Below, in pieces: positions 9,365 to 19,061 of a DNA stretch of 64,000 bases (position 1 is the stretch's first letter; each line of letters begins with the position of its first letter). Source of the stretch: Levilactobacillus wangkuiensis (GTDB lineage Bacteria; Bacillota; Bacilli; Lactobacillales; Lactobacillaceae); the NCBI RefSeq assembly GCF_016861605.1, contig NZ_BOLM01000002.1, forward strand, positions 1 through 64,000, read 5' to 3'. Below the pieces are notes generated by a model, which was given only the letters and a program-made list of their open reading frames with translations, was not told where the DNA came from and made no database searches. The position numbers and the translations under genes were made by a program.

Positions 9365-9697
9365 CACGTTGAAACGTTACCGCAATCATGGCTAACCTCT
9401 TACAATCACCACGATAGGTTTGCTTCAACTATTGTGACAGATACTTCGAATATTTCAATACCTTTCTACTCGCCTTTAAATTATCGCGCATCTCTAATTT
9501 AGAAGCAAACAACCTGTCGCCTCCCTTATAATGGGTCGACAACCACTATAGTAAAAATGCTGACAAATTTTAACAACTAATCGGAAACACATGACACTCT
9601 TCCTACTAATTCGATTCATACCCGCGTACACGTAAAAATTGTAACCACCGCCGACTGGCTTGAGCTTACCGCCGGGAATGTAGCCGTCGACCGTATA
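9365..9697. other. intergenic between two repeats
   Basis: AT-rich, without a credible open frame. A short stretch near 9660-9680 (CTTGAGCTTACCGCCGGGAA) looks like the remnant of a family A left arm. Nothing else was recognised. Confidence 0.4.
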
Positions 9698-9917
9698 ATT
9701 TGGTGCGTCTGTGTCAGTGACCAGAGGCGAATCAAGGTGCCCTGCTGTGTCGATGGTCTTGGCTGAGGTCCTTTCTCAGCCTAGCCCATGGGGCAACCTT
9801 TGAGACCGCCCTATGGCTCAAAGTTGAGGTGGAAGCCCGCTCTTCGGCTGGAACCGACCCCACAGCCGGGCACCTTGAATTCGCCGCCGGGAACGAAAGC
9901 CCAGCGCGCACCAAATT
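9698..9917 (-). repeat. family A structured repeat, copy A2
   Basis: Minus orientation; core 9717-9894. Outer arms AATTTGGTGCG (9698-9708) and CGCACCAAATT (9907-9917) pair perfectly and are unique to this copy. Third hairpin GGCTGAG/CTCAGCC. It lies upstream of clpE, antisense to it, ending about 40 bp before the CIRCE element. Confidence 0.9.
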
Positions 9918-9959
9918 TCACCACGGTTTGGGAAAAGTAGGAGAAATCAGGAGTCGATT

Positions 9960-9986
9960 TTAGCATTCTACTACCGAGAGTGCTAG
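9960..9986 (+). promoter_or_regulatory. CIRCE element (HrcA operator)
   Basis: TTAGCATTC, nine bases, GAGTGCTAG: the CIRCE consensus TTAGCACTC-N9-GAGTGCTAA with two mismatches. It lies 60 bp upstream of the clpE -35, so it probably acts on a second upstream promoter or by looping. Confidence 0.8.
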
Positions 9987-10046
9987 AATAAAATTGTTCG
10001 CTGGAAATGCCACGATTACCGCCGATTTTGTCGTGAAACAAATTAC

Positions 10047-10074
10047 TTGCACGGCAGGTCGAACGCGGTATAAT
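10047..10074 (+). promoter_or_regulatory. clpE promoter
   Basis: -35 TTGCAC (10047-10052), 16-bp spacer, perfect -10 TATAAT (10069-10074), directly followed by a CtsR box. Confidence 0.82.
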
Positions 10075-10083
10075 GTGGTCAAT

Positions 10084-10100
10084 GGTCAAGAAAGGTCAAA
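10084..10100 (+). promoter_or_regulatory. CtsR operator
   Basis: GGTCAAG-AAA-GGTCAAA, the direct heptad repeat with 3-base spacing bound by CtsR. One base differs from the ideal. It covers the expected transcription start of clpE, a typical repressing position. Confidence 0.88.
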
Positions 10101-10165
10101 ACTTTTCTCACACAGACCTGCGTGGGTTTCCCACGAGAATTCCAGGCAAGAAAGGAGACGACAAG

Positions 10166-12400
10166 ATGCTATGTCAAAATTGCCACCGCAATGAAGCAAC
10201 GATTCACCTTTACATGAGTGTAAATGGGCAGCGGCAACAAGTTGACCTATGCCAAAATTGTTATCAACTGCTGAAGCAGCAACAAAACGATTCTGGAAAT
10301 GGAGGTGGCCGTATGGCACAAGATCCATTCGGCTTTGGTAACCTGGATGATATTTTCCGGGCAATGCAAGGCGGCAACAACGACCAAGCTGACTACCGGC
10401 AATCCGGTGCGCAGCAACCTGGTCAACCAACCCAACCTGCTGGTAACCAAGGAAACGGCAATGGCCTACTCAGTCAGTATGGCTTGAACCTGACCAAACT
10501 AGCTAAGGACGGCAAGGTTGACCCCGTTATTGGGCGTGACAAAGAGACGGCTCAAGTCATCGAAATTCTCAATCGCCGGACCAAGAACAACCCCGTTTTA
10601 ATCGGGGAAGCCGGTGTTGGGAAGACGGCCGTCATTGAAGGCCTTGCGGAACGGATTGTTGAAGGCAACGTTCCCCAAAAATTAGCCAACAAACAAATTA
10701 TTCGATTGGACGTGGTTTCCCTGGTTCAAGGAACCGGGATCCGGGGCCAATTTGAACAACGGATGCAACAATTGATGAAGGAAGTTCAGAGTAATCCGGA
10801 CATCATCCTCTTTATTGACGAAATCCATGAAATCATGGGTGCCGGCAATGCCGAGGGTGGCATGGACGCTGGTAACGTGTTGAAGCCAGCGCTTGCTCGG
10901 GGTGACTTCCAACTCATCGGGGCCACGACTTTAAATGAATACAGAGATATTGAAAAGGACCAAGCCCTCGCACGGCGGTTCCAACCCGTTACGGTTGATG
11001 AACCGAGTGCCGATGAAGCCGTCAAAATTTTACAAGGCATCCAAAAGAAGTACGAAGATTACCACCACGTTCACTACACGGACGACGCCATTGAGGCCGC
11101 TGTTCGCCTGTCTGACCGTTACATCCAAGACCGGTTCTTACCGGACAAGGCCATTGACCTGTTGGATGAAGCCGGTTCACGGAAGAACTTAACGATCAAC
11201 GTGGCTGATCCCAAGGCTATTGATGAAAAGATCAAGAGTTCCGAGGATCAGAAGCAGGCTGCTTTGAAGCAGGAAGACTACGAAAAGGCCGCCTACTACC
11301 GTGATCAAGTCACGAAGTTAGAGAAGTCCAAGGAAAATGCCAAGACCGCTGATCAAAACCAGTCGGCCACGGTTACCGTCAAGGACATGCAGGACATCGT
11401 CGAAGAGAAGACGTCCATCCCCGTGGGTGAGTTAGCAGCCAAGGAACAACATCAACTGCAAAGCCTCTCCCCTGATTTGGAAAAGCACGTCATTGGCCAA
11501 AACGAAGCCGTCGACAAGGTTGCGCGGGCTATCCGCCGGAACCGTATCGGGTTGAACGGCACGGGCCGGCCAATCGGGTCCTTCCTCTTCGTTGGTCCGA
11601 CTGGTGTTGGGAAGACGGAATTAGCTAAACAATTAGCCAACGAACTCTTCGGCTCTCAGGAGGCCATGATTCGGTTTGACATGTCTGAGTACATGGAACC
11701 GCATTCCATTTCGAAATTGATCGGGTCCCCACCTGGCTATGTCGGCTATGAAGAAGCCGGTCAGCTGACGGAACAAGTTCGTCGGCACCCGTACACCTTG
11801 ATCTTACTGGACGAAATTGAGAAGGCCCACCCCGACGTCATGAACATGTTTTTACAAATTCTTGACGACGGCCGGTTGACCGATTCTCAAGGTCGGACCG
11901 TTTCCTTCAAGGATACGTTGATTATCATGACCAGTAACGCCGGGACCGGCGATGCTGAAGCCAACGTTGGTTTCGGTGCCGCTGCCGAGGGCACGACCCA
12001 CTCCGTTCTGGGCAATTTGACCAACTACTTCAAGCCAGAATTCTTGAACCGTTTCGACGACATCATTGAATTCAACTCTCTCAGCAAGGAAAACTTGATG
12101 CACATTGTTGACTTAATGATTGGTGACGTCAACCAGATGCTTGCCGGCCAAGGCCTCCACATCCACGTTACGGAACCCGTTGAAGAACAACTCGTGGCGA
12201 AGGGCTACAACCCAGCAATGGGCGCTCGGCCATTACGGCGAGTCATTCAAGAAGAAATCGAAGACCGGATTGCGGACTTCTACCTTGATCACGCGGACGT
12301 TAAGAACCTCGTGGCCAAGATTGAAGATGGCAAGATTGTCTTAGCCGCTGACACGGATACTGCTAAACCAGCAGCCGAACCAACGACGGATAAAAAGTAA
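10166..12400 (+). CDS. clpE: ATP-dependent Clp protease ATP-binding subunit ClpE
   Basis: A 744-residue AAA+ unfoldase that feeds ClpP. The N-terminal zinc finger (CQNC, then CQNC 23 residues on) is diagnostic of ClpE. A Gly/Gln-rich linker follows, then AAA-1 ([17 protein letters not shown]), a UVR-type coiled linker ([13 protein letters not shown]) and AAA-2 ([21 protein letters not shown]). The ATG at 10166 follows AAAGGAG; the open frame runs 31 codons further upstream through the CtsR box and is not coding. Both a CIRCE element and a CtsR box precede it, implying dual heat-shock control. A terminator follows. Confidence 0.96.
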   Translation: MLCQNCHRNEATIHLYMSVNGQRQQVDLCQNCYQLLKQQQNDSGNGGGRMAQDPFGFGNLDDIFRAMQGGNNDQADYRQSGAQQPGQPTQPAGNQGNGNGLLSQYGLNLTKLAKDGKVDPVIGRDKETAQVIEILNRRTKNNPVLIGEAGVGKTAVIEGLAERIVEGNVPQKLANKQIIRLDVVSLVQGTGIRGQFEQRMQQLMKEVQSNPDIILFIDEIHEIMGAGNAEGGMDAGNVLKPALARGDFQLIGATTLNEYRDIEKDQALARRFQPVTVDEPSADEAVKILQGIQKKYEDYHHVHYTDDAIEAAVRLSDRYIQDRFLPDKAIDLLDEAGSRKNLTINVADPKAIDEKIKSSEDQKQAALKQEDYEKAAYYRDQVTKLEKSKENAKTADQNQSATVTVKDMQDIVEEKTSIPVGELAAKEQHQLQSLSPDLEKHVIGQNEAVDKVARAIRRNRIGLNGTGRPIGSFLFVGPTGVGKTELAKQLANELFGSQEAMIRFDMSEYMEPHSISKLIGSPPGYVGYEEAGQLTEQVRRHPYTLILLDEIEKAHPDVMNMFLQILDDGRLTDSQGRTVSFKDTLIIMTSNAGTGDAEANVGFGAAAEGTTHSVLGNLTNYFKPEFLNRFDDIIEFNSLSKENLMHIVDLMIGDVNQMLAGQGLHIHVTEPVEEQLVAKGYNPAMGARPLRRVIQEEIEDRIADFYLDHADVKNLVAKIEDGKIVLAADTDTAKPAAEPTTDKK

Positions 12401-12412
12401 AGTTCATTTTTA

Positions 12413-12445
12413 ACGGCGATTCGCAACTTGCGGGTCGCCGTTTTT
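12413..12445 (+). terminator. clpE terminator
   Basis: Stem ACGGCGA/TCGCCGT with an inner CGCAA/TTGCG helix, followed by TTTTT. Confidence 0.88.
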
Positions 12446-12564
12446 GGTTGCCTAATCAATCTCTGGAAGCGTTTTGCAAAAGGACCTGCAACGCACCACC
12501 AGAATGCGGTATACTGTAAGCTATAGACTAATATTTTAATGGAAACTTCAGGAGGTGAAAGGAC

Positions 12565-13665
12565 ATGGCTTTTTTTGACTGGTTACGACGGGTGATCGAA
12601 CCGAATCAGGTACCCAAGCGGCGGCCGCGGCACGCACAGACGCGACGGCGCCCTGAGTCCGCACCGGTTCCGCAAGAAACACCCGAACCCCGTGCCACAT
12701 CCCTGCCCTTAGCCCCAACACCCGTCTCACCGACACCGCAGGCCGCACCCCAACCGGTTGCGAAGGCTGCTCAGGTAGCGGCCACCCTGGTCGTCCGATT
12801 AGTGGATGATCAAAATCAACCGCTCCAACCTGCCTTAGTTCTTACCGGCTTCCTCAACCAGCCGGTCAACTTCCGCTTTCCTAAAATTGCGGGATACGCT
12901 CTCCGTGATGTACACGGGTTCACCCAGGATTACATTTCAGCATACGGACTGACCACCCTGGTCTACGTCCGACACTGGGGACAGCCCATCATTAGCTACC
13001 TGGTCGATTACGATACCGGCCGGTTGCTGGAGCTTCCCGGGATTCTCCGCGGACGCCTGGGAACGGCCTTCTCGTTGACCCCTCCAGCCGTTGAAAACTA
13101 CCGCATCTTTCAGGCTCAGGGTCAACAACGTGGCACGTTTAACCAGCACCCCGGCCAGGTCGTTTACTACTACCGGCGGGATTCTTGGCAAATGGTTCAG
13201 CGGGTCCATCAATTTGTCTTTCTGCAGGCCGACCATCAGGTTTTTGATGGCCCCAACGGTCAGGCTTACGGGTACCAGTTCCCCACGGATTCGCTGTGGC
13301 GGCTATTCATGATCATCACCCTGACCAACGGCGACGTTTGGTACAACCTCGGCGGTGAACAGTGGCTCTCGGCCAAGGAAACCGTACGGCGGGAGCACCA
13401 GTTCATCGACCTCGGCTTGCCCGAACCCGACCGGTGGCATCCCGAACCGTTTGAACGGATTGGCACTGTCGACTATGTACCGGGCAAGGCCGTGTCCATT
13501 TACCACGAACCCTACGGCGAAACGGCCGGTCAGCTCGACCATGGTGAGGCCCTGGATATCCGCGGCCGGGTCGTGGATGATCAGCAGCTGGTCTGGTACC
13601 AGATTGGGCCGGATGCTTACATTAACGCGCGCTACGTCCGCCTCGCCCTCGTCGCCTACGCTTAG
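12565..13665 (+). CDS. MucBP/SH3-like domain protein without signal peptide
   Basis: A 366-residue protein. Residues 1-75 are an Arg/Pro/Gln-rich tail starting MAFFDWLRR. Residues 75-205 resemble a MucBP module (TLVVRLVDD through GTFNQHPGQVVYYYRRD). The remainder looks like two SH3/SLAP-type repeats (VFDGPNGQAYGYQF and VSIYHEPYGETAGQL). Such modules normally act outside the cell on mucin or wall polymers, yet there is no hydrophobic signal segment, anchor or LPxTG motif. The start is well set by AGGAGGTG. A -10 TATACT lies at 12510-12515. Function is not known; a surface protein exported by another route or a cytoplasmic homologue are both possible. Confidence 0.75.
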   Translation: MAFFDWLRRVIEPNQVPKRRPRHAQTRRRPESAPVPQETPEPRATSLPLAPTPVSPTPQAAPQPVAKAAQVAATLVVRLVDDQNQPLQPALVLTGFLNQPVNFRFPKIAGYALRDVHGFTQDYISAYGLTTLVYVRHWGQPIISYLVDYDTGRLLELPGILRGRLGTAFSLTPPAVENYRIFQAQGQQRGTFNQHPGQVVYYYRRDSWQMVQRVHQFVFLQADHQVFDGPNGQAYGYQFPTDSLWRLFMIITLTNGDVWYNLGGEQWLSAKETVRREHQFIDLGLPEPDRWHPEPFERIGTVDYVPGKAVSIYHEPYGETAGQLDHGEALDIRGRVVDDQQLVWYQIGPDAYINARYVRLALVAYA

Positions 13666-13890
13666 AACTGGGTTGTGATTAATGTTCGTTCCCGGCGGTG
13701 GGCTCAAGACGGCCTGCTGTGGGGTCGGCTCCAGCCTGTGAAGCGGGCTTCCACCTCGACTTTGAGCCTGAGGAGCGGTCTCAAAGATCGTCCCATGGAC
13801 TAAGCTGAGTGAGAAACCTCAGCTAAGACCATCGACACAGCTGGCCATCTTGGCCCACCTCTGGTCACTGACATTGATCACACCAAGTTC
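13666..13890 (+). repeat. family A structured repeat, copy A3
   Basis: Core 13688-13869. Outer arms GTGATTAATGT (13675-13685) and ACATTGATCAC (13871-13881) extend the stem, beginning directly at the stop codon of the preceding gene. Inner arm GGTGGGC pairs with GCCCACC, where other copies have GGCGGGC/GCCCGCC. Confidence 0.9.
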
Positions 13891-13965
13891 TATTGTGCTG
13901 GTTCCTGTGGTTGATATATGGCCACCACAATTACTAATCGTTGAATTATATAAAACCAAATAAAA

Positions 13966-14006
13966 AACGGTCGCCTCTTCATTTTTTTCACGAAGAGGTG
14001 ACCGTT
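13966..14006. terminator. bidirectional terminator
   Basis: A 15-bp stem, AACGGTCGCCTCTTC with GAAGAGGTGACCGTT (one wobble), flanked by A and T runs on both sides. It separates the convergent MucBP-like gene and the ATPase gene. Confidence 0.88.
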
Positions 14007-14184
14007 ATTTTTGTGTCTAACCGATTCATACGTTGCGGCGTATGCTTGAATCTTAGCTTACTTGCCGAATGTGTCTTACCACGACCCCCACGCGCTTCCA
14101 AACGTCTCGTTTACTCCTCCAAGCAATCGTCAGTTATCGGTCGCGTGAGTGTCTTGGCTTGACCCATTCAGTTACGGTGTTGCC
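14007..14184. other. intergenic, nothing recognised
   Basis: Sequence between the terminator and the end of the ATPase gene. A weak inverted repeat GATTCA/TGAATC near 14021-14050 is the only structure seen. Confidence 0.35.
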
Positions 14185-16794
14185 CTAGTCAATTTCTGCG
14201 ACCCACGTGTTCGTGGAGCGTCGCTGCCAACGCTTGGCAATTTCTAACACAATCGTTGGGACAAACATCCCCGGAATCACGATAGCCCACGCCACTGCCG
14301 GTAAGCTTACCAGGCCGAACATGCTTTGTAGGCCCGGAATCGTGGCGATAGCGATGACCAAGGCTACGGCCAGGAGCATCGCCCCGTTTAACACAGGGTT
14401 ACGCATGAGGCTTTGCCGTGTCAGCGGCTGCCGGTCCTTGATAGCGTAGATGTCGACCATCGAACCAACCGCGAGCACCAGGAAGACCATCGTCATCCCC
14501 ATCGTGGCTTGCCCCGCGGAGAGACCGAACCGGCCAATCGCGTAGATACCTAACGTCAGGAAGGTAAACGTGACCGCCCGGATTGCCAAGCGACTGCCCA
14601 GTCCTCTAGCAAAGAGACTTTCATCGTTGGCCACCGGTGGCTGTTCCATGGCTTCCTTTTCGCCCGGTTCGCGGGAAATGTAGAACCCTGGGATACCATC
14701 GGCTAACACGTTGATCAGTAGGAGTTGTTCCGCCAAGAGCGGTGCACCCCAGCCCATCAGGACCGCGCCCACCATCAAGAAGATTTGGGCAAAGTTGACG
14801 CCCACCAGGAATTCGATGGCCTTTAAAATGTTCTGGTAGACCGTCCGACCTTCCCGGACCGCGGAGATAATCGTCGCAAAGTTGTCATCCGTCAGAACCA
14901 TGTCGGCGGCCCCCTTAGAGACTTCCGTTCCGGTAATTCCCATGGCAATTCCGACATCGGCGGCCTTCAGAGCGGGAGCATCGTTGACCCCATCACCGGT
15001 CATGGCCACGGTCTTGCCGGCATTTTGCCACGCCTGCACGATTCGAATCTTATCCGTCGGCGATACCCGCGCATAAACCGCGATATCTTGAATCTGTGCG
15101 GCGAGCTCGTCGTCCGTCAGCGTCCGGAGCTCGTCCCCTGACATCACCAGTTGTCCCGGCGTCAGCAGGCCGATTTCCTTAGCGATGGCTTCAGCCGTCA
15201 CCATGTGATCCCCGGTGATCATCACCGGCTTGATTCCCGCACGCTTGGCTTCCCGAATCGCCGGAATCACTTCTGGCCGTGGTGGGTCAATGATACCCAC
15301 CAGCCCCGCAAACGTTAAGTCCTTGGTCAGTTCCGTCCAGTCGTGCGTTGCCGTCGCTGGCATCACCTTGTAGCCCACCGACAAGACCCGTAAGGCCTGC
15401 TGGCCAAATTGGTCGTGAACGGCCTTGGCTTGATCGAGAGCTTGTGGTTGCCACGCCACTGGTAACCGGTCGAAGGCGCCTTTCACGATGACCAATTGTT
15501 GGCCATCCGCTAACCGGTGGACCGTCGCCATCGTCTTTTTCGTGGAGTCAAAAGGATCTTCCGCCAGCCGTGGTGCTTGTTTTTCAAACTGTTGCCGGCT
15601 CTTGCCGTGGCCCTTTAGCCAACGCACAATCGCCAGTTCCGTGGGGTCACCCATTGTCTGTTCCTGACCGGCGACCTCTTGAATTTCGGCGTTGGTTGCC
15701 AGGCCCAGGTAGCGCATCATCTTTTCACCAGCCGGCGTTAACGTGTCCGCCGCCATGGCGTTCTTCGTGTTGGGCGTCCAGTAACGGGTAATCGTCATCT
15801 GATTTTGCGTCAACGTCCCCGTCTTGTCGGAGGCAATCACGTCGACGCCGCCAATCGTTTCCACCGCGTTGACCCGGCGCATGATGGCGTTGCGTTTGGC
15901 CATCCGCTTCACCCCGTGCGCCAAACTAATGGTCACGATGATCGGTAGCGTTTCTGGCACGGCCGCCACGGCCAGGGAAATGCCAATCATCAGGCTGTCA
16001 GCCAGTCCCTGATTTTGCATCCAAATGCTGAGGGCGAAGATGACCATCCCGCCCATCACCGCAAAGGTCGTCAGCCACGCGGACAGTTTGTTCAACCGAC
16101 CTTGCAGTGGCGTTGCCCGCTTCTTGGTCTTGTTCAACAGACCCGCGATTTGGCCCAGTTCCGTTGCCATCCCGGTCGTCACCACCTGAACGATGGCCGT
16201 ACCTGCCGTGACGGCGGTTCCGGAAAAGACCTGTTGCGCTTCCGTTGCACCATTTGGATCCACGAGCTTTTCCTTCGTGACCGGCACGCTTTCACCGGTT
16301 AAGACGGCTTCGTCAACAGCTAAATTGGTGCTCTGGAGCACGACGCCATCGGCTGGCACCTGGTCACCGGCTTTTAGCAGGACCAGGTCCCCCGGCACCA
16401 CGTCCTTGGCCTGAATCGTCTGGGCGATGTCGTCGCGCCGAACAGTGGTCGTGGGCAGGCTCATGGACTGTAACGCTGCCAACGCCTTTTCCGCCGAGGC
16501 TTCCTGGTACAGCCCGATGATCACGTTGATCACCAGGATGGACCCGATCACAATCGTCTTCGTCCAACCGCCACCCTGAAAGAGCGCCATGTAACTGGCT
16601 AAGCCGACGGCAAATAATAGCACAAGTGAGGAAACGTCGCTCAGGTGACGCGCCACCTGTTGCCACAGCGCGGGTTTCTTTGCGGCGATTAATTCGTTCG
16701 CCCCGGTCGCAGCCAGTTGGTCTTGGGCCTGTTGCGCCGTTAACCCCTGCTGCGCCGTTAAGTTGATTTTCTTCATCTCTTTTCTCTTCATCAT
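14185..16794 (-). CDS. P-type cation-translocating ATPase (P2, calcium-pump-like)
   Basis: An 869-residue ion pump with about ten membrane helices. The phosphorylation site is ASDKTGTLTQN, the actuator loop is LTGESVPV, the hinge is MTGDGVNDAPAL and the nucleotide-binding segment is KGAFDRLP. The M4 motif reads AVPETLP where calcium pumps usually have PEGLP, and M6 reads ADGIPG, so the transported ion is uncertain (calcium is the default for this group). The start is set by GGAGG six bases upstream of ATGATG. It is a single gene, with repeats or terminators on both sides. Confidence 0.88.
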   Translation of the reverse strand: MMKRKEMKKINLTAQQGLTAQQAQDQLAATGANELIAAKKPALWQQVARHLSDVSSLVLLFAVGLASYMALFQGGGWTKTIVIGSILVINVIIGLYQEASAEKALAALQSMSLPTTTVRRDDIAQTIQAKDVVPGDLVLLKAGDQVPADGVVLQSTNLAVDEAVLTGESVPVTKEKLVDPNGATEAQQVFSGTAVTAGTAIVQVVTTGMATELGQIAGLLNKTKKRATPLQGRLNKLSAWLTTFAVMGGMVIFALSIWMQNQGLADSLMIGISLAVAAVPETLPIIVTISLAHGVKRMAKRNAIMRRVNAVETIGGVDVIASDKTGTLTQNQMTITRYWTPNTKNAMAADTLTPAGEKMMRYLGLATNAEIQEVAGQEQTMGDPTELAIVRWLKGHGKSRQQFEKQAPRLAEDPFDSTKKTMATVHRLADGQQLVIVKGAFDRLPVAWQPQALDQAKAVHDQFGQQALRVLSVGYKVMPATATHDWTELTKDLTFAGLVGIIDPPRPEVIPAIREAKRAGIKPVMITGDHMVTAEAIAKEIGLLTPGQLVMSGDELRTLTDDELAAQIQDIAVYARVSPTDKIRIVQAWQNAGKTVAMTGDGVNDAPALKAADVGIAMGITGTEVSKGAADMVLTDDNFATIISAVREGRTVYQNILKAIEFLVGVNFAQIFLMVGAVLMGWGAPLLAEQLLLINVLADGIPGFYISREPGEKEAMEQPPVANDESLFARGLGSRLAIRAVTFTFLTLGIYAIGRFGLSAGQATMGMTMVFLVLAVGSMVDIYAIKDRQPLTRQSLMRNPVLNGAMLLAVALVIAIATIPGLQSMFGLVSLPAVAWAIVIPGMFVPTIVLEIAKRWQRRSTNTWVAEID

Positions 16795-16980
16795 GAAATC
16801 CTCCGTTAACTAAATGAATCATTGCATCGATTACTATAAGCTTATTATGACGAAAAGTTTTGCGTAGACTTTGAGAGAAATGTGAAGATTTATAGAGTCT
16901 TGACGTTTTATACCGTAGACTTGTTTAAAACCCTATTCAGCGGCTGTTAACCGACTGATTTCAAGTTTGTGGGCAAATAA

Positions 16981-17027
16981 ATAGAGCGTGTCTCCCCAGA
17001 CGGATTGCCCAGGGAAATACGCTCTAT
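16981..17027 (-). terminator. hairpin upstream of the ATPase gene, possible terminator
   Basis: ATAGAGCGT at 16981 pairs perfectly with ACGCTCTAT ending at 17027, with an inner TCCC/GGGA helix. On the minus strand it is followed by TTATTT rather than a clean T run, so terminator strength is doubtful. Confidence 0.45.
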
Positions 17028-17117
17028 AGATAGTCTTTTAAATCAATCTAGCTAAACTTGCGAGACAAAATCGGACCGACTGGCAGAAGCAGTGACGACA
17101 CAGGTGCGCCCATGTCA

Positions 17118-17298
17118 GTGACCAGAGGCGGGCCAAGACGGCCAGCTGTGTCGATGGCCTTAGCTGAGGTTTCCCACTCAGCTTAGCCCATGGGACAACC
17201 TTTGAGACCGCTCCCCAGGCTCAAAGTTGAGGTGGAAGCCCGCTCTTGGGCTGGAACCGGCCCCACAGCAGGCCATCTTGAGCCCGCCGCCGGGAACG
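17118..17298 (-). repeat. family A structured repeat, copy A4
   Basis: Minus orientation, starting 28 bp after the pepD stop, so sense with pepD. Right and left arms here read GGGCCAAGACGGCC and GGCCATCTTGAGCCC. The third hairpin is AGCTGAG/CTCAGCT. Confidence 0.9.
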
Positions 17299-17326
17299 AA
17301 CTGACAAATGCAAGCCCTGAACCGTC

Positions 17327-18763
17327 TTATAGGTTCTTGTCCATGTTGAAGGTCAGGTGCGACAGCGTCAGGCCCTTTTCAATCAAGTCATTGGTCAACT
17401 GCGTCGTGACCTTCCGCATGTCGGCAACTACCTGGTGGTTTTGGTCCGTCAGGTAGGCGGTCAAGGCATCCCCCGTGAGGTCTTTGGCACCAGCTAAGGC
17501 TGTGGCCACGTGGGTCCGTAAGTCCTGCTTAGCGGCCGTCACGTAGTCCGTATCCTGTTCGATGAACTGAACGTAGTGGGATTCTACGATCATGGACATC
17601 TTGCGGTACATCCAGTAAGCACTGACGTCATCCAAGTGGACCGGCGTCTGGCTGTACGACGGATCCGTATCGGTGGCGTTAGCAAAGAATGGGACGTAAG
17701 GACTGAAGGCTGGCACCCCGAAGTTCAACCAGAAAATGGCTGAGCGGTCGGCCGGCACATCGTTTCGTAACTGGAGCACGTGCGAATTTTGCGTCCGGTT
17801 CATGGCGATTGGCCGGAACTTCAGCTTGTCCGCGCCGTCGCCAGGGCCCAGTGGATCGTATTGGGTTTCATTATAGTGGGAACTCAAAATGTATTCCACG
17901 TCTTCCACACTGATCTTGTGGCTGGTCCGGCAGATGAATGGCAGGTCGCTGGATTGGGGATCCTGTTCGATTTCAGGATTCAACACGTGTTGGCCGAACC
18001 AGACCCGTGGCGTGTTGTAGTGCCGGTCTTTTTCGGTACTGGTCCCAAAAATGTGACGGAAGTTCCAGCCGTCTTGGTCTGGATTCAAGTGGTTGGTCGT
18101 CACAAATTCTTGGATGCCCTCGGAGAACATGAAGTTGTCTGGATCATCGAAGGTCACCTGTTGAATGGCCACTTGATTCGCGGTCACCGCATAGGCGTCA
18201 TCCGGAATCCGTTGGGCAACCCAGTGATGTCCCGTGACGATTTCCATGTACCAAACTTCATCATGATCGGAGAAGAGCACGCCGTTACCTTCTGGTGAGC
18301 CGTATTCCTTGATCAGATTCCCCAGGTAGCGCACCCCGTCGCGAGCGGAGTTAATGTACGGGAGCACCATCGTTTGCAGGGAGTCTTCGGCCAGACCATT
18401 GGCCACCAGCGGATCGAAGGCTAAGGCAGCAGGATTGCCGTAAACACTTTCGGTAGCGCTCATCGCCACGTTCTTTTCGTTGAACCCACTTTCGGCGTAG
18501 ACCCCTTCTTTGTCGACTTCGACGTTAGGCGTTGCCATGTAGCGGTAACCATCGCTAGGAATTGGTGCCGTGAAGCCGTTTTGGTTGGAGACCCAGGTCC
18601 GCTTAGGTTGATCATGCTCTGCGGGATGGACATAGAACCGTTGGGGCGTTAAGGGTAAAAAGGTATCGTCGTTTCTAGCAATCAGCGTGGACCCATCGAC
18701 CGTGGCGGCTTTACCCACCAAAACGGAGGTGCAGGCTGAGAGATGCTTGGCTACTTTTGACAT
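17327..18763 (-). CDS. pepD: C69 family dipeptidase PepD
   Basis: A 478-residue Ntn-hydrolase dipeptidase of broad specificity in the proteolytic system of lactic acid bacteria. The nucleophile is Cys11 in SACTSVLVGKAATVDGSTLIARNDD (motif given in parts; the Cys precedes TSVLVGK), typical of C69. The ATG at 18763 follows GAAGGAG. The open frame upstream is not coding. Length is close to the family norm of about 470. It is monocistronic and divergent from nox. Confidence 0.93.
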   Translation of the reverse strand: MSKVAKHLSACTSVLVGKAATVDGSTLIARNDDTFLPLTPQRFYVHPAEHDQPKRTWVSNQNGFTAPIPSDGYRYMATPNVEVDKEGVYAESGFNEKNVAMSATESVYGNPAALAFDPLVANGLAEDSLQTMVLPYINSARDGVRYLGNLIKEYGSPEGNGVLFSDHDEVWYMEIVTGHHWVAQRIPDDAYAVTANQVAIQQVTFDDPDNFMFSEGIQEFVTTNHLNPDQDGWNFRHIFGTSTEKDRHYNTPRVWFGQHVLNPEIEQDPQSSDLPFICRTSHKISVEDVEYILSSHYNETQYDPLGPGDGADKLKFRPIAMNRTQNSHVLQLRNDVPADRSAIFWLNFGVPAFSPYVPFFANATDTDPSYSQTPVHLDDVSAYWMYRKMSMIVESHYVQFIEQDTDYVTAAKQDLRTHVATALAGAKDLTGDALTAYLTDQNHQVVADMRKVTTQLTNDLIEKGLTLSHLTFNMDKNL

Positions 18764-18931
18764 TAAATTAGTCACTCCTTCAAATAAGTCCTGTCCGTGA
18801 GTGGCCGACGCCGCGTGGTTCCCCATCCGTGTTCGCCACTGAACTTACAGGTAAATCTACGCTCTTTAGTTTACCGCTTTTCGCTAAGCAAGACTAGTTT
18901 CGGGTTCAATCCCCGTTGTCAACAAAATGGT

Positions 18932-18951
18932 AACACTTTCAGAAAAGTGTT
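18932..18951. promoter_or_regulatory. inverted repeat over the nox -35 region
   Basis: AACACTTT-CAGA-AAAGTGTT, a perfect 8-bp dyad whose last two bases are the first two of the nox -35 box. The position fits an operator between pepD and nox. It does not match the Rex consensus. The regulator is unknown. Confidence 0.5.
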
Positions 18952-18977
18952 GACATTCTCGATAAGTTGTCTAAAAT
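18950..18977 (+). promoter_or_regulatory. nox promoter
   Basis: -35 TTGACA (18950-18955), 16-bp spacer, -10 TAAAAT (18972-18977). Confidence 0.75.
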
Positions 18978-19061
18978 AGAGTTGTAATCAATTGAAAAGG
19001 ATTTCACATGGACGTGTTTGTGAAGGACTATTCAAAAAATCTTGTTTTGGGAGGCACCACC

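Noticed and set aside
13941-14162. 73-codon open frame before the ATPase gene end
   Set aside because: It starts inside a terminator hairpin and has no ribosome binding site or recognisable protein pattern.
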